Of a stretch of DNA of 64,000 bases, positions 15,873 to 24,268 are shown piece after piece. The notes beneath the pieces are model-generated. The model saw only the letters and a list, made by a program, of their open reading frames with translations, was not told the origin of the DNA and did not search any database. Position numbers and translations under genes: made by a program. The stretch's first letter is position 1, and each line of letters opens with the position of its first letter. Origin of the DNA: Actinomycetes bacterium (GTDB lineage Bacteria; Actinomycetota; Coriobacteriia; Coriobacteriales; Eggerthellaceae); contig JAEZDJ010000112.1 of NCBI GenBank assembly GCA_023429565.1, forward strand, positions 1 through 64,000, read 5' to 3'.

Positions 15873-16878
15873 GGCTCTCCCTCCTGTTTTTTAGAATGAG
15901 ATAGATGAAGAAGGGACCGCCCAGAAACGCCATCAGGATGCCCACCGGCACCTCATAGGGCGCGAACAGCACGCGGGAGCACAGGTCGCATACCACGACG
16001 AACGCGGCCCCAGTCACAGCCGACACCGGCAGAACCCATCGATTGTCATGGCCGACGAAGAATCGAACGAGATGGGGAATGATGAGCCCGACGAACCCGA
16101 GCAGGCCGGCGAAGCTGACCGCAGCGCCGGCCAACACGGCCGCAAGTCCCAGCATGGCCATGCGACATGCCCCCACGTTCATGCCGAGGGCATGCGCCGT
16201 GTCATCGCCGAGAGCCATGATGTTGAGTTTGCCAGCAGCAAGCATGACGGCGACAAGGCCGATGACGCAATAAAGGGTGGGCCACCACAGGTCGTCCATG
16301 AGCACGCCGGAAAGGCCGCCGACCAGGAATGACGATGATCCCACATAGGCATCGGGGTTGATGATGAGGATGGTGTTCATCCCTGCACCAAACACCGTGG
16401 TGATGGCAATGCCCGCCAGCACCACGGTGAGACGCGAAACGCCGGCGCCGAGCGAGATGCCGAAGATGATGAGGGCCGTCACCAGCGCCCCTGCAAAGGC
16501 GGCAAGAGGCGGAAGCCACAGCACGCTCGGAAAGACGCTCGCCGCAATGAGGACAAACAGGCCAGCACCAGAATTGACGCCAATGATGTTGGGGCTGGCG
16601 AGCGGGTTGTCGAGCACCGCCTGTATGACGGCTCCCGACGTCGCGAGAGCCGCCCCTGCCACCAACGCCGCCAGCACCCGTGGCAGGCGCACGTTAACGA
16701 GAATGCTCTTGGCGGCAGCGCTCACGTCGCCGCCGGTCATCCAGGCAATCAGATCGCCCAGACTCACCGACGACGAGCCGACGAGAAAGGCAGCGACCGT
16801 CGCCACCAGCAGCACGGCGGCGGAGACGAGCGCCGCAGCAGGAGCAGACCCTCCCCGCTCACATTGGTCCTCGCTCAA
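15865..16878 (-). CDS. FecCD-family ABC transporter permease
   Basis: Integral membrane channel of a binding-protein-dependent importer. The 337-residue protein has about nine or ten hydrophobic segments, the RLPRVLAALVAGAALATSGAVIQAVLDNPLASP block and the GFVGLIIPHLVRFFVGHDNR block that contacts the ATPase, both diagnostic of the FecCD/BtuC family. It lies nine bases after the binding-protein gene and overlaps the ATPase gene. Confidence 0.92.
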   Translation of the reverse strand: MSEDQCERGGSAPAAALVSAAVLLVATVAAFLVGSSSVSLGDLIAWMTGGDVSAAAKSILVNVRLPRVLAALVAGAALATSGAVIQAVLDNPLASPNIIGVNSGAGLFVLIAASVFPSVLWLPPLAAFAGALVTALIIFGISLGAGVSRLTVVLAGIAITTVFGAGMNTILIINPDAYVGSSSFLVGGLSGVLMDDLWWPTLYCVIGLVAVMLAAGKLNIMALGDDTAHALGMNVGACRMAMLGLAAVLAGAAVSFAGLLGFVGLIIPHLVRFFVGHDNRWVLPVSAVTGAAFVVVCDLCSRVLFAPYEVPVGILMAFLGGPFFIYLILKNRRESLD

Positions 16879-16887
16879 CGTCCGCCC

Positions 16888-17895
16888 CTACCCGTACAGG
16901 ACGTCGAAGAGTTCCTGATAGCTCTCAGCCCAACGATTGTTCGGCTTGAACTGGAACAGCGTCTTGTCCAGAGTGAGGTACGATCCGTTCTCCACGGCGG
17001 AAAGCGTGGACCAGGCAGGATTGGCCGCCGTTGCCTCCTCGAGGTTCTTCAGGGCTGCGGCATCGTCATTGCCCATGGGGACGACCAGTATGAAATCGGG
17101 ATTCATCTCGATGATCGACTCCAGGCTGAAATCCTTGAGCAAGCTCGGATTCTCGTCGGCGAGGTTCTTCACGCCCAGATCCGCAAGCATCGCTCCCGTC
17201 ATCGTCGAAGACGACTGCACGCGCGTGCCACCCGAATAGGTGGTCATGAGCAGCGCCGTGGGCGCTTCGCCCGCGGGCACCTTGGCCTTCACGGCATCGA
17301 TGGAATCCGCCACATCCTGGCCATTTTGCTGATATAGGTCCTCACGCCCGGTGATGTTGCAGCAGGTCTGCAACATGCGGAGATAGTCGTCAAACGTGGT
17401 CACCGTGAAGTACGCCACGGGAATGCCGGAAGCAGCCAGCGCCTCCTTGAGATCGGCCTGGTTCGAGTCGCCGCCGCGCCCGCCGGTGCCGCTCGTCATG
17501 ATGACAAGATCAGGATCGAGCGCAATGATGGACTCCAGGTTCAGGCTTGAGAAGTCGCCCACTTTTTGGACGTCGCCAGATTGAATGGCGTAGCTGTCGA
17601 ACGCATCGTCCGAGGCACCCACCAGCGTGCCTCCCGCAAGCTCCCAGATGTTCGCGAAGCTTCCCATGCAGGCCACCACACGCTGGGGATTGTTCACCGT
17701 CACCTCGGCACCCGTGTCGTCGGTAAACGTCACGGCTCCGTCTTGCGATGCTGCGGACTGCTGGGAGCCAGCGTCTCCGTCCTGCGATCCGGTGGCGCTG
17801 CCGCCACAACCCGTGCCCGCCAGCAGCATTGACACCGCCAGCGCGGCGGCAGCCGCGCCTGCACCTATCCGTTTTGCCATTGTGAGTCGTCCCAT
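16888..17895 (-). CDS. Iron/heme-type ABC transporter substrate-binding lipoprotein
   Basis: A 335-residue periplasmic-binding-type lipoprotein that captures the substrate outside the membrane. The signal peptide ends at a cysteine in LLAGTGCGG, followed by a Ser/Gln/Asp-rich tether and a two-lobed BtuF/FecB-type domain (RVVACMGSFANIWELAGG ... SLLKDFSLESIIEMNPDFILVV). The ATG at 17895 has a GAAGGGA site; a start at 17934 overlapping the stop of the upstream radical-SAM gene is also possible and would suggest coupling. Confidence 0.88.
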   Translation of the reverse strand: MGRLTMAKRIGAGAAAAALAVSMLLAGTGCGGSATGSQDGDAGSQQSAASQDGAVTFTDDTGAEVTVNNPQRVVACMGSFANIWELAGGTLVGASDDAFDSYAIQSGDVQKVGDFSSLNLESIIALDPDLVIMTSGTGGRGGDSNQADLKEALAASGIPVAYFTVTTFDDYLRMLQTCCNITGREDLYQQNGQDVADSIDAVKAKVPAGEAPTALLMTTYSGGTRVQSSSTMTGAMLADLGVKNLADENPSLLKDFSLESIIEMNPDFILVVPMGNDDAAALKNLEEATAANPAWSTLSAVENGSYLTLDKTLFQFKPNNRWAESYQELFDVLYG

Positions 17896-17933
17896 GGAGA
17901 GTTCCCTTCTCTGTCTGTTGAGGATGATGTTCA

Positions 17934-18932
17934 TCAGCTCATGACCAACTGCTGGCCGTGAGCGCAGTAATCGTCCTGGGCAAGGACGTCGCCATCATGA
18001 TAATAAGCGGCACGCGCCCGACACCCGCCGCATCCGTCGCGGTAGTCGCAGGTGCCGCACGCGCCACCGTACTCCTGCGTGCGCAGATGCTCGAACACGG
18101 GGCTGTTCTTCCATATCTCGTCGAAGGGCGTCGTGCGCACATCGCCCGCCTCTTCCATCATGTAGGCACAGGGACGGACGATGCCCTCGCTTCCCACGAC
18201 GCAGTAGGTAAGGCCTGCCAGGCAGCCTCGTGAAAAACGCGTCTCCACGTCAAGTTGCTTTGCGACGCGCGTGAACTGGGGGGCGCACGTGGGCTTCACG
18301 TCGATGGGCACCTGGTCAGCCTTGCGCATGATGTCCTGCAGAAGACGCTCGTTCTCGAGCACCTTGAGGCCGGTCTCTTCAATGTAGAGCCCGCGTCCAA
18401 CGGGAATGAGGAAAAAGATGTAATGGGCGATGGCGCCCGCTTCCACGGCGAAATCGGTGATGTCGCACACCTCGTCGCGATTCCAGTCGACCACGGTCGT
18501 ATGCAGCTGGAACGGCAGCCCCGCCTGCCGGCAGGCATCGATGCCCGCCATCGTGAGGTCAAAGGCGTTTGGCAGACCGCGGAACTGGTCATGCTTGACG
18601 GGATCGAGGCTGTCCACGCTGATGCCCATGGCACACGCGCCCGCCTCTTTCAGCAGCACAGCCACCTCAGGCGTGATGAGCGTGCCGTTCGATCCGAACA
18701 CGGGCCGCAAGCCCTGTGCAGCGGCATGCGACACCAGCTCGTAGATGTCTGGACGCATGAGGGGCTCGCCGCCAGAAAAGATCATCACCTTGAACCCGGC
18801 CCGGGCTATCTCCTCGATCATCTTCTTCGCCTCGCTGGTGGACAGTTCCTTGTCCGTGGCCTCCAGGGCATCCTGGTAGCAGTGCGCGCATCTGAGGTTG
18901 CACTGGTTCGTCGTCATCCACGACACGATCAT
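17934..18932 (-). CDS. ahbD: Radical SAM/SPASM protein, probable AhbD heme synthase
   Basis: Likely converts Fe-coproporphyrin III to heme by radical decarboxylation of two propionates, the last step of the siroheme route. The 332-residue protein has the radical-SAM motif C11-x3-C15-x2-C18 (CNLRCAHC), the GGEPL SAM loop, and a C-terminal cysteine-rich SPASM-type region (GCLAG, VRPCAY, CGTCDYRDGCGGCRAR, DDYC), whose CGGCRAR pattern is typical of AhbD/NirJ proteins. The ATG at 18932 has an AAAGGA site. The assignment to AhbD rests on this pattern plus the presence of ahbAB and ahbC in the window; another radical-SAM maturase role is possible. It leads the ABC transporter operon. Confidence 0.72.
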   Translation of the reverse strand: MIVSWMTTNQCNLRCAHCYQDALEATDKELSTSEAKKMIEEIARAGFKVMIFSGGEPLMRPDIYELVSHAAAQGLRPVFGSNGTLITPEVAVLLKEAGACAMGISVDSLDPVKHDQFRGLPNAFDLTMAGIDACRQAGLPFQLHTTVVDWNRDEVCDITDFAVEAGAIAHYIFFLIPVGRGLYIEETGLKVLENERLLQDIMRKADQVPIDVKPTCAPQFTRVAKQLDVETRFSRGCLAGLTYCVVGSEGIVRPCAYMMEEAGDVRTTPFDEIWKNSPVFEHLRTQEYGGACGTCDYRDGCGGCRARAAYYHDGDVLAQDDYCAHGQQLVMS

Positions 18933-19117
18933 GGGCGGTTCCTTTCGGTTCGGCTGATACAGTTTCCACACGGAGACAGGGGGCGGTAGAAGACGGTTTC
19001 GAGACGCACACAGCCGTCCGACAGGGTTGTCGTTTGGCTCTCCATGCTCGGAGCGTCCTCGCAAGTCAAAGGAGAAGGCGGGGAAAGCAAACCCTCCCAC
19101 CCTCAGGAGCAGGCAGT

Positions 19118-19882
19118 TCAGTCTGCGGGATCGGGCTCGTCACAGACAGCGGCCGAAACGGCTTCGAGATAGTCGAACACCGATTGACGCAACTCGTCGA
19201 ACGATCCGTCATGTCCATGCGGAGCCATGTTCTCCATGAGGATGAAGTCCTGCTCCGCCCTCGCGGCATCCCGCGATGCGCCGAGGTCGAGATAGCGTCT
19301 GGCAAGGTCACGCGAACGGGAACTCTCAAGCGGCTCGTTGGTTGACATGAGGCGGATGGCATCGGCGATGAGCTCATGCCATTGGAGCACCGACACGCCG
19401 TGGCCCGATTGCTCGTCGGCAATCTCCTCAGACGCGTCCTCGTCCTCGCGGATGCAGGTGAGCCGCCAAAAGAACTGGCCTTCACCCTGGCAGCGCTCCA
19501 CGGTGTCCGCAAGCTGCTCCCAATCGAGCTTGGTGGATCCCACCGCATCATGCAAGGCCCGAAGGGTCGTCATGCGCTTGAACAGCGCCTGAAACTGGTC
19601 CTCGATGGCGTCCGTCTGCTCGCCTGTCAACTCCTGCAGCGCGGCCGGCTCTTCGAAAAGATCTGCGTCGGATTTGATCTGGGACAGGGAGAGCCCCAAG
19701 TACTTCAAGGTCAAAATACGATACAGGTCTTTCACATTGGCGTCCGTGTACAGACGCTGGTTCTGCGGGCCCTTCGCCGATGGCGACAGAAGGCCCTGCT
19801 GATCATAGTACTGGATGGTGCGCACCGTCACTCCGACGCGCCGCGCCAACTCTCCCACGGACAGGTATCGTTGCTCGGTCAT
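19118..19882 (-). CDS. MerR-family transcriptional regulator
   Basis: A 254-residue regulator with an N-terminal MerR winged helix (SVGELARRVGVTVRTIQYYDQQGLLSPS ... LYRILTLKYLGLSLSQI), a long helical linker, and an unrecognised C-terminal effector domain of about 150 residues without an obvious metal-binding cysteine cluster. The ATG at 19882 has an AAGGAG site. It lies 185 bases before ahbD on the same strand, so control of the radical-SAM/ABC transporter genes in response to iron, heme or an intermediate is a reasonable inference. Its own promoter has the 19-base spacer typical of MerR targets. Confidence 0.85.
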   Translation of the reverse strand: MTEQRYLSVGELARRVGVTVRTIQYYDQQGLLSPSAKGPQNQRLYTDANVKDLYRILTLKYLGLSLSQIKSDADLFEEPAALQELTGEQTDAIEDQFQALFKRMTTLRALHDAVGSTKLDWEQLADTVERCQGEGQFFWRLTCIREDEDASEEIADEQSGHGVSVLQWHELIADAIRLMSTNEPLESSRSRDLARRYLDLGASRDAARAEQDFILMENMAPHGHDGSFDELRQSVFDYLEAVSAAVCDEPDPAD

Positions 19883-19966
19883 GCAAATGCTCCTTGTGTG
19901 GCTCGACACCCTGCTTGGCGCGCCACGCTCTCGTCTTCGCCCGAACGCCCCCGTCCGGCGCAGTCG

Positions 19967-19997
19967 AGAATACGCGATGACGCTACGTCGCCGTCAA
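19967..19997 (-). promoter_or_regulatory. merR promoter with 19-bp spacer
   Basis: On the minus strand TTGACG (19992-19997) and TATTCT (19967-19972) are separated by 19 bases. Most sigma-A promoters have 17; 19 is the hallmark of MerR-controlled promoters, where the regulator twists the DNA. The spacer holds a dyad (TGACG...CGTCA). Autoregulation is likely. Confidence 0.6.
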
Positions 19998-20216
19998 CGG
20001 ATAATTGCAATCGTTCAGAACTTCGCGACAAATGCGCGGCGAACGACGTACGGCCCCTGCAGCCACGGACACCAAGCGGAACCGGCGACCCGAAACGAGG
20101 GAGTGAGCGACGAAGGGCCGCCCCGACGCAAGAGGAAGAAAGGGTGGCGGCGGGGGCCATGCCCCCCGCAATGCCGGGAAAGGCGGTCAGCCGCATGAAG
20201 GAGCATCCTCGACGAC
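19998..20216. other. Intergenic gap between yggU and merR
   Basis: No gene is seen. A GC-rich hairpin (GCGGGGG with CCCCCGC, about 20151-20170) is present; without a T-run its role as terminator of the long cell-wall transcript is uncertain. Confidence 0.4.
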
Positions 20217-20510
20217 CTACCGTCGGGGCAAACCGGTCATCCATGCATCCACCGCCTCCTTGCCAGCCCCAACTGACACGCGCTTGCGGCGCGACGATTG
20301 CCCTCCCTCGACCGACACTGCCGTCTTCGGGATACCGAGGGAAGAGGCGATCGCCTTGCACACCGCCTTGTTTGCCTTCCCTCCCTCGGGAGGCGCGGTC
20401 ACCCGCACGCAAACCTCATCGAGGTCCCCTGCGCCAACGCGGACCCCTGAAACCTCGTCACGCCCCGAGCGGGGCGTGACGTGAACGGATATGATCGTTG
20501 ACTCCGACAT
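20217..20510 (-). CDS. yggU: DUF167 / YggU family protein
   Basis: A 97-residue protein of the YggU family, function unknown. It shows the family core VHVTPRSGRDEVSG, VRVTAPPEGGKANKAVCKAIA and VSVEGGQSSRRKRV. It is 50 bases downstream of divIVA and probably the last gene of the division cluster; yggU often travels with yggS/yggT/sepF genes. Confidence 0.88.
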   Translation of the reverse strand: MSESTIISVHVTPRSGRDEVSGVRVGAGDLDEVCVRVTAPPEGGKANKAVCKAIASSLGIPKTAVSVEGGQSSRRKRVSVGAGKEAVDAWMTGLPRR

Positions 20511-20560
20511 AGGGCTATCGGCCGGCTGGCACCTGAAGCCTCGGCCGGACCGGGACTCGG

Positions 20561-21364
20561 CTAGTCTATCTCTTCGAACTCGAAGGCATCGTCGGCATCG
20601 CCGAAGCCAGAGAGGTCCTTCTCGGGGCGAGAGGGCGTCGGGGTTGCGGGAGCGACGACGGCTGACCCCGTGACCTGAGGCGTGGCATACGAGGCAGCGC
20701 CCTCGCGGTTGATGGGGGCCTGAGCGGAAGAGGTTACCCGGCCTGTCGTCTCAATGACGGCCGACGTGCGGGCATGCGCGCTGGAGGACGAGCTGACGGG
20801 GATGTCGGCGCCGATCTCTGCCAGCTTGCGCGTTGCGTCGGAAATGAAGTCGGTCAGCAGCTCCTGGTAGTCCTCGCGGGCGTCTTCGCGGTCGTCCTCG
20901 AGCTTCTTGATGGCATCGATGACCTTCTGCCTGTCGTTGTCGGCCTTGCCGAGGATGCGCGCCGCCTCTTCTTCGGAATCCTTGATGGTGGAAGCCGCAT
21001 CGGCCTTCGCGTTGGAGATGATCTCGTCTGCCGAGCGCTGCGCGATGATGAGTGCCTGGGCGATGGCGTTGTCGTCGGCCTTCTTCGCCTCAAGCTGACG
21101 CTCGAGTTCTGCGATGCGCGCGTCTTTCTCGGCCAGCGCCGCATTGTCGATGGCCACGACCGGAGCCGCGTCAAGACGGGCAGGGGTCTCGAAACCGTCA
21201 AACTTGCGGTCGTCCAATTGATTCTCGAGCTGCCCGATCTGAGAGTTCAGTTCGTCGACGCTGTCAGCGACATGCTCGAGGAACACATCCACCTCGTCAA
21301 CGTCATAGCCCTTGCGATCGATCGAGAAGCTTTGGTTGTGAATATCAGCCGAGGTGATAGCCAT
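20561..21364 (-). CDS. divIVA: DivIVA-domain polar growth/division protein
   Basis: A cytoplasmic coiled-coil scaffold that binds curved membrane at poles and septa. The 267-residue protein begins with the DivIVA lipid-binding head (ITSADIHNQSFSIDRKGYDVDEVDVFLEHVADSV), followed by two coiled-coil segments (about 35-55 and 80-180) and a low-complexity Ser/Thr/Ala/Pro tail ending in an acidic patch. Head and length match actinobacterial DivIVA/Wag31. It follows yggT by 60 bases, in the classical ftsZ-sepF-yggT-divIVA order. Confidence 0.93.
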   Translation of the reverse strand: MAITSADIHNQSFSIDRKGYDVDEVDVFLEHVADSVDELNSQIGQLENQLDDRKFDGFETPARLDAAPVVAIDNAALAEKDARIAELERQLEAKKADDNAIAQALIIAQRSADEIISNAKADAASTIKDSEEEAARILGKADNDRQKVIDAIKKLEDDREDAREDYQELLTDFISDATRKLAEIGADIPVSSSSSAHARTSAVIETTGRVTSSAQAPINREGAASYATPQVTGSAVVAPATPTPSRPEKDLSGFGDADDAFEFEEID

Positions 21365-21424
21365 TCTTTTTTCCCTTCGCCCTGTACGTGCGCTTTGCGT
21401 GCGATTGTAGCGCGTGTCCTCAGA

Positions 21425-21688
21425 TTAAAACAAGCCGATCACTAATCTTACCCCGAATTGTAATACAAGCAGTGCAATGATAGGGGTTATGTCCACCATA
21501 CCTCCAAGAGGAGGTATGAGCCTCTTGAACAAGTTGAGGTAGGGATCGCACACCTTGCCGAGGATGCGGTAGATATCTGCCAGAATGCCTCGGTCGGTCG
21601 GCAGCCATGACATCATCACGTACACGAACAGCACGAGGCTGTACGCGTCGGCGATGGAAACGATGAAATACTTCAGGCTGCTCAACAT
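21425..21688 (-). CDS. yggT: YggT family membrane protein
   Basis: An 87-residue protein with two hydrophobic segments (about 7-28 and 65-86) around a short amphipathic RGILADIYRILGKVCDPYLNLFKRLIPP loop, the YggT pattern. Function is not firmly known; the family sits beside sepF and divIVA in many Gram-positive bacteria and is tied to division or membrane homeostasis. It overlaps the end of proC by seven bases. Confidence 0.9.
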   Translation of the reverse strand: MLSSLKYFIVSIADAYSLVLFVYVMMSWLPTDRGILADIYRILGKVCDPYLNLFKRLIPPLGGMVDITPIIALLVLQFGVRLVIGLF

Positions 21689-22530
21689 GCCCCAAGCTCC
21701 TTTGATCGGCGAACGGCGGCTTCAACGCCAGCGTCGAGAGATTCTGCAAAACCGGCCTCCGCCATGGCCGCAAGGGCAGCCAGCGTCGACCCACCGGGAC
21801 TGCACACGGCACGGCGGGTTGTCCCGGCATCTTGTCCCGTGCGCTCCATGAGCGATGCGGTGCCGTATACGGTCTGAAACGCGAGCGCTTCGGCAAGCTG
21901 GGGATCGAGCCCCTGCCGCGAGCCCGCGTCACGCAGGGCTTCGATGAGGGCCGCGACGTAGGCCGGCCCAGACCCGCTCACGGCTCCCGCGGCGTCGATG
22001 TCGTCTTCCCCGACGACGAACGCCTGACCCAAACAGGCAAACAGGGACCTCACAAGAGCCACGTCCGCCTCGGCCGCGTTCGCTCCGCCCGCGACCACGG
22101 TGGCTCCCTCCCCCACGAGCAGCGGGGTATTGGGCATCGTGCGCACCAGGCGGGAACCGTCGGGCAACGCTCCCTCAAGGCGTTCGGTGGCCAATCCTGC
22201 GGCGATGGACACGAACAGAGGGCCCTCCGCACCGCCGCCGTAGGCGGGCAGCCCGGCAATGCCCTCGAGCACACCCATCATGACCTGAGGCTTGACAGCC
22301 AAGATCACGACATCCGCGCCTTCTATGTCACGCGCGTCGGCGACGCACTCCACGCCATACCGATGCGTGAGGTAGTCGCGGCGCTCCTGTCCGGGATTCG
22401 CAACGATGAAGCTTTGCTCATCCAGATTGTCTGCCGGTGCGCATTTGGCGGCTATCAGGCCGCCCATGATGGCCTCTCCCATCTTGCCGCCGCCAATGAG
22501 CGCGACGCGCATCCACGAGGAAGACTCCAC
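21682..22530 (-). CDS. proC: Pyrroline-5-carboxylate reductase
   Basis: Reduces pyrroline-5-carboxylate to proline with NAD(P)H. The 282-residue protein has the N-terminal Rossmann motif VALIGGGKMGEAIMGGL, VVILAVKPQ, the RTMPNTPLLVGEG block and C-terminal ...SGSGPAYVAALIEAL ... TRRAVCSPGGSTLAAL, all diagnostic of ProC. The start is either GTG at 22530, immediately after the sepF stop, or ATG at 22512. Its place between sepF and yggT is a conserved Gram-positive arrangement although it is a biosynthetic gene. Confidence 0.93.
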   Translation of the reverse strand: MESSSWMRVALIGGGKMGEAIMGGLIAAKCAPADNLDEQSFIVANPGQERRDYLTHRYGVECVADARDIEGADVVILAVKPQVMMGVLEGIAGLPAYGGGAEGPLFVSIAAGLATERLEGALPDGSRLVRTMPNTPLLVGEGATVVAGGANAAEADVALVRSLFACLGQAFVVGEDDIDAAGAVSGSGPAYVAALIEALRDAGSRQGLDPQLAEALAFQTVYGTASLMERTGQDAGTTRRAVCSPGGSTLAALAAMAEAGFAESLDAGVEAAVRRSKELGAC

Positions 22531-23484
22531 CTACAGCACCCCCTGGTTGCGCAAGGCAAGGCGCTCGACCTCTGACAGGTGAGGACCGCGCGTGACGGCG
22601 AACACCTTGTCGGCGATGCACTCAACCCGTGCGTCGAGCGCACTCGCAACGCCGAACGAGAAGTCAAGGATGCGCTTCGCCAGGTTGTCGGGAGTGTTGC
22701 GCAGCGCAAGAACCACGGCGTCGCCGGCCTTGAGCTGTTTCGCGACGCGCTCCACCTCTGCGTAGCTCGACGGCTTGAGGACGGAAATGGACCGCGACGG
22801 ATTGTGCGCGGCCGCACCGGTTCCCGCATAGGCGTCATAGGGGTCGAACGAGCCAGCTCCCGACGTTCCGCCCGCAGGCGAGGCGTCGAGGGGCGACGTG
22901 ACCGACGCGGACGACGATCGGCCGATCGGAGCCGCTGCGTCCGAGGGAGCGGCATCCGCCGTCGACGAGAACAGCGAGTCGAGCCCCTCCGAGCGCCCCC
23001 GCGCGGCAGCCACATGGGCAGGCGACGAGGGAGCAGGCTGCGTGACGTCGACCATGGTGCGCTCGCCGCGATAGGCCGAGGAGGCCGCAGCTGACGACAC
23101 GCGCCGCGGTGGCAGCGGATCGCGGTTCAAGCTGTCGGGGACTTGGGTATGGGCACGCACGTCGCCGATGGAGACGAGTTTCGGCATGCTCGATTCCGTC
23201 CGGGAAGACGGACGGGGCGAACGCGTCTGCCGAGGCGGGCGCGTGGTGATGGGAGCATAGGGATCGTAACGCGAGCCCGATGCGGCACCATCGTTGTAGT
23301 CGGGGCCATATTCCGAAAACTCACCGAGATCCTCGGCATAGTCGCCGTAATCGTCGGTTGCGTTGCCGTAGTCGTCGTAGTATTCCTCGTCGTAGTCACT
23401 GCTCGCCGTATCGGCGAAGCCGAGCTTCGACTTGATGCCGTCAAGCATTCCACGCTCGGATTTCTTTATCTTTGGCAGTTCCAT
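22531..23484 (-). CDS. sepF: Cell division protein SepF
   Basis: Membrane-associated partner of FtsZ that anchors and organises the Z-ring; it matters more here because no ftsA is seen. The 317-residue protein has an N-terminal amphipathic start (LDGIKSKLGFAD), an Asp/Tyr-rich and then Ser/Pro/Ala-rich linker of about 200 residues, and the C-terminal SepF core (SISVLKPSSYAEVERVAKQLKAGDAVVLALRNTPDNLAKRILDFSFGVASALDA). The linker is unusually long compared with the common 150-200-residue SepF proteins. It sits 77 bases downstream of yggS. Confidence 0.92.
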   Translation of the reverse strand: MELPKIKKSERGMLDGIKSKLGFADTASSDYDEEYYDDYGNATDDYGDYAEDLGEFSEYGPDYNDGAASGSRYDPYAPITTRPPRQTRSPRPSSRTESSMPKLVSIGDVRAHTQVPDSLNRDPLPPRRVSSAAASSAYRGERTMVDVTQPAPSSPAHVAAARGRSEGLDSLFSSTADAAPSDAAAPIGRSSSASVTSPLDASPAGGTSGAGSFDPYDAYAGTGAAAHNPSRSISVLKPSSYAEVERVAKQLKAGDAVVLALRNTPDNLAKRILDFSFGVASALDARVECIADKVFAVTRGPHLSEVERLALRNQGVL

Positions 23485-23561
23485 GTTCCCTCACCTGCTT
23501 CATTTGGTCCCGACGGCTCGCCGTCGCTGCATTGTCCTTCGCCGCATGGGTCGCCCGCGCA

Positions 23562-24263
23562 TCAGCGCGAAACGGCTCCAAATGCGTCGTCGAAGATGGC
23601 CCGCCCGATTCGCACTATGGTAGCGCCCGCCGCCACCGCTTCGCGCCAGTCCTCGCTCATGCCCATAGAAAGTTCATCGAACGCGGCCGCGCGAACCGGA
23701 TCGAGACTCCCTCGGGCATCATCCCGCAACAGCGCCAACGCCTCGAAGCACGACCGCGCCAAAGCGAGGTCTCCTTGGGGAGCCATGGTCATGAGGCCGC
23801 GGACACGCACATGGGGGAAGTCCGCGCACCGGCGAATCATCGCCGGAACGTCGTCGGCCGCAAGCCCGCTTTTGCTCTGTTCCCCCGACACGTTCACCTC
23901 AAGGAGCACATCCTGGACCTTGCCCACGGCCTCGGCAGCCGTCTCGAACTTGGCAAGATGGCGCTCCTCGTGCAGAGAATGCACGAGGGTGGCCGCTTTC
24001 GCGATCTCAGGAATCCTACGCGACTGGATGTTTCCAATAAAGTGCCACGCCTCCTGGGGGAACCGGTCGGCTTTCTCCGCCAGACCCTCGGGACGGTTCT
24101 CGCCGAAGTCATGGGCACTCGCCGCCACGGCTTCCGCCACCTCGTCCATCCCCACCGTCTTGGAGACGGCGACGATCCTCACCTCGCGGGGATCGCGTCC
24201 GGCAGCGCGGCAGCAGGCCGCCACCTCGTCGCAAACGTCACGATACCGCTGAGCTATACCCAT
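23562..24263 (-). CDS. yggS: YggS-family PLP homeostasis protein
   Basis: A 233-residue alanine-racemase-fold protein that binds PLP without known enzyme activity and buffers B6 and amino-acid metabolism. Core motifs are IVAVSKTVG (the PLP lysine), DFGENRPEGLAEK, WHFIGNIQSRRIPEI, VNVSGEQSKSGL, GLMTMAPQGD and LSMGMSEDWREAVAAGATIVRIGRAIF. The ATG at 24263 has a GGTGAGG site and starts five bases after pgeF; an earlier in-frame start overlaps pgeF and is rejected. Confidence 0.93.
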   Translation of the reverse strand: MGIAQRYRDVCDEVAACCRAAGRDPREVRIVAVSKTVGMDEVAEAVAASAHDFGENRPEGLAEKADRFPQEAWHFIGNIQSRRIPEIAKAATLVHSLHEERHLAKFETAAEAVGKVQDVLLEVNVSGEQSKSGLAADDVPAMIRRCADFPHVRVRGLMTMAPQGDLALARSCFEALALLRDDARGSLDPVRAAAFDELSMGMSEDWREAVAAGATIVRIGRAIFDDAFGAVSR

Positions 24264-24268
24264 AGTCC

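Noticed and set aside
13386..20183. ATGCCGGGAAAGG shared by two intergenic regions (13386 and 20171)
   Set aside because: A 13-base match is expected by chance several times in 64 kb of GC-rich sequence; no longer shared block was found.
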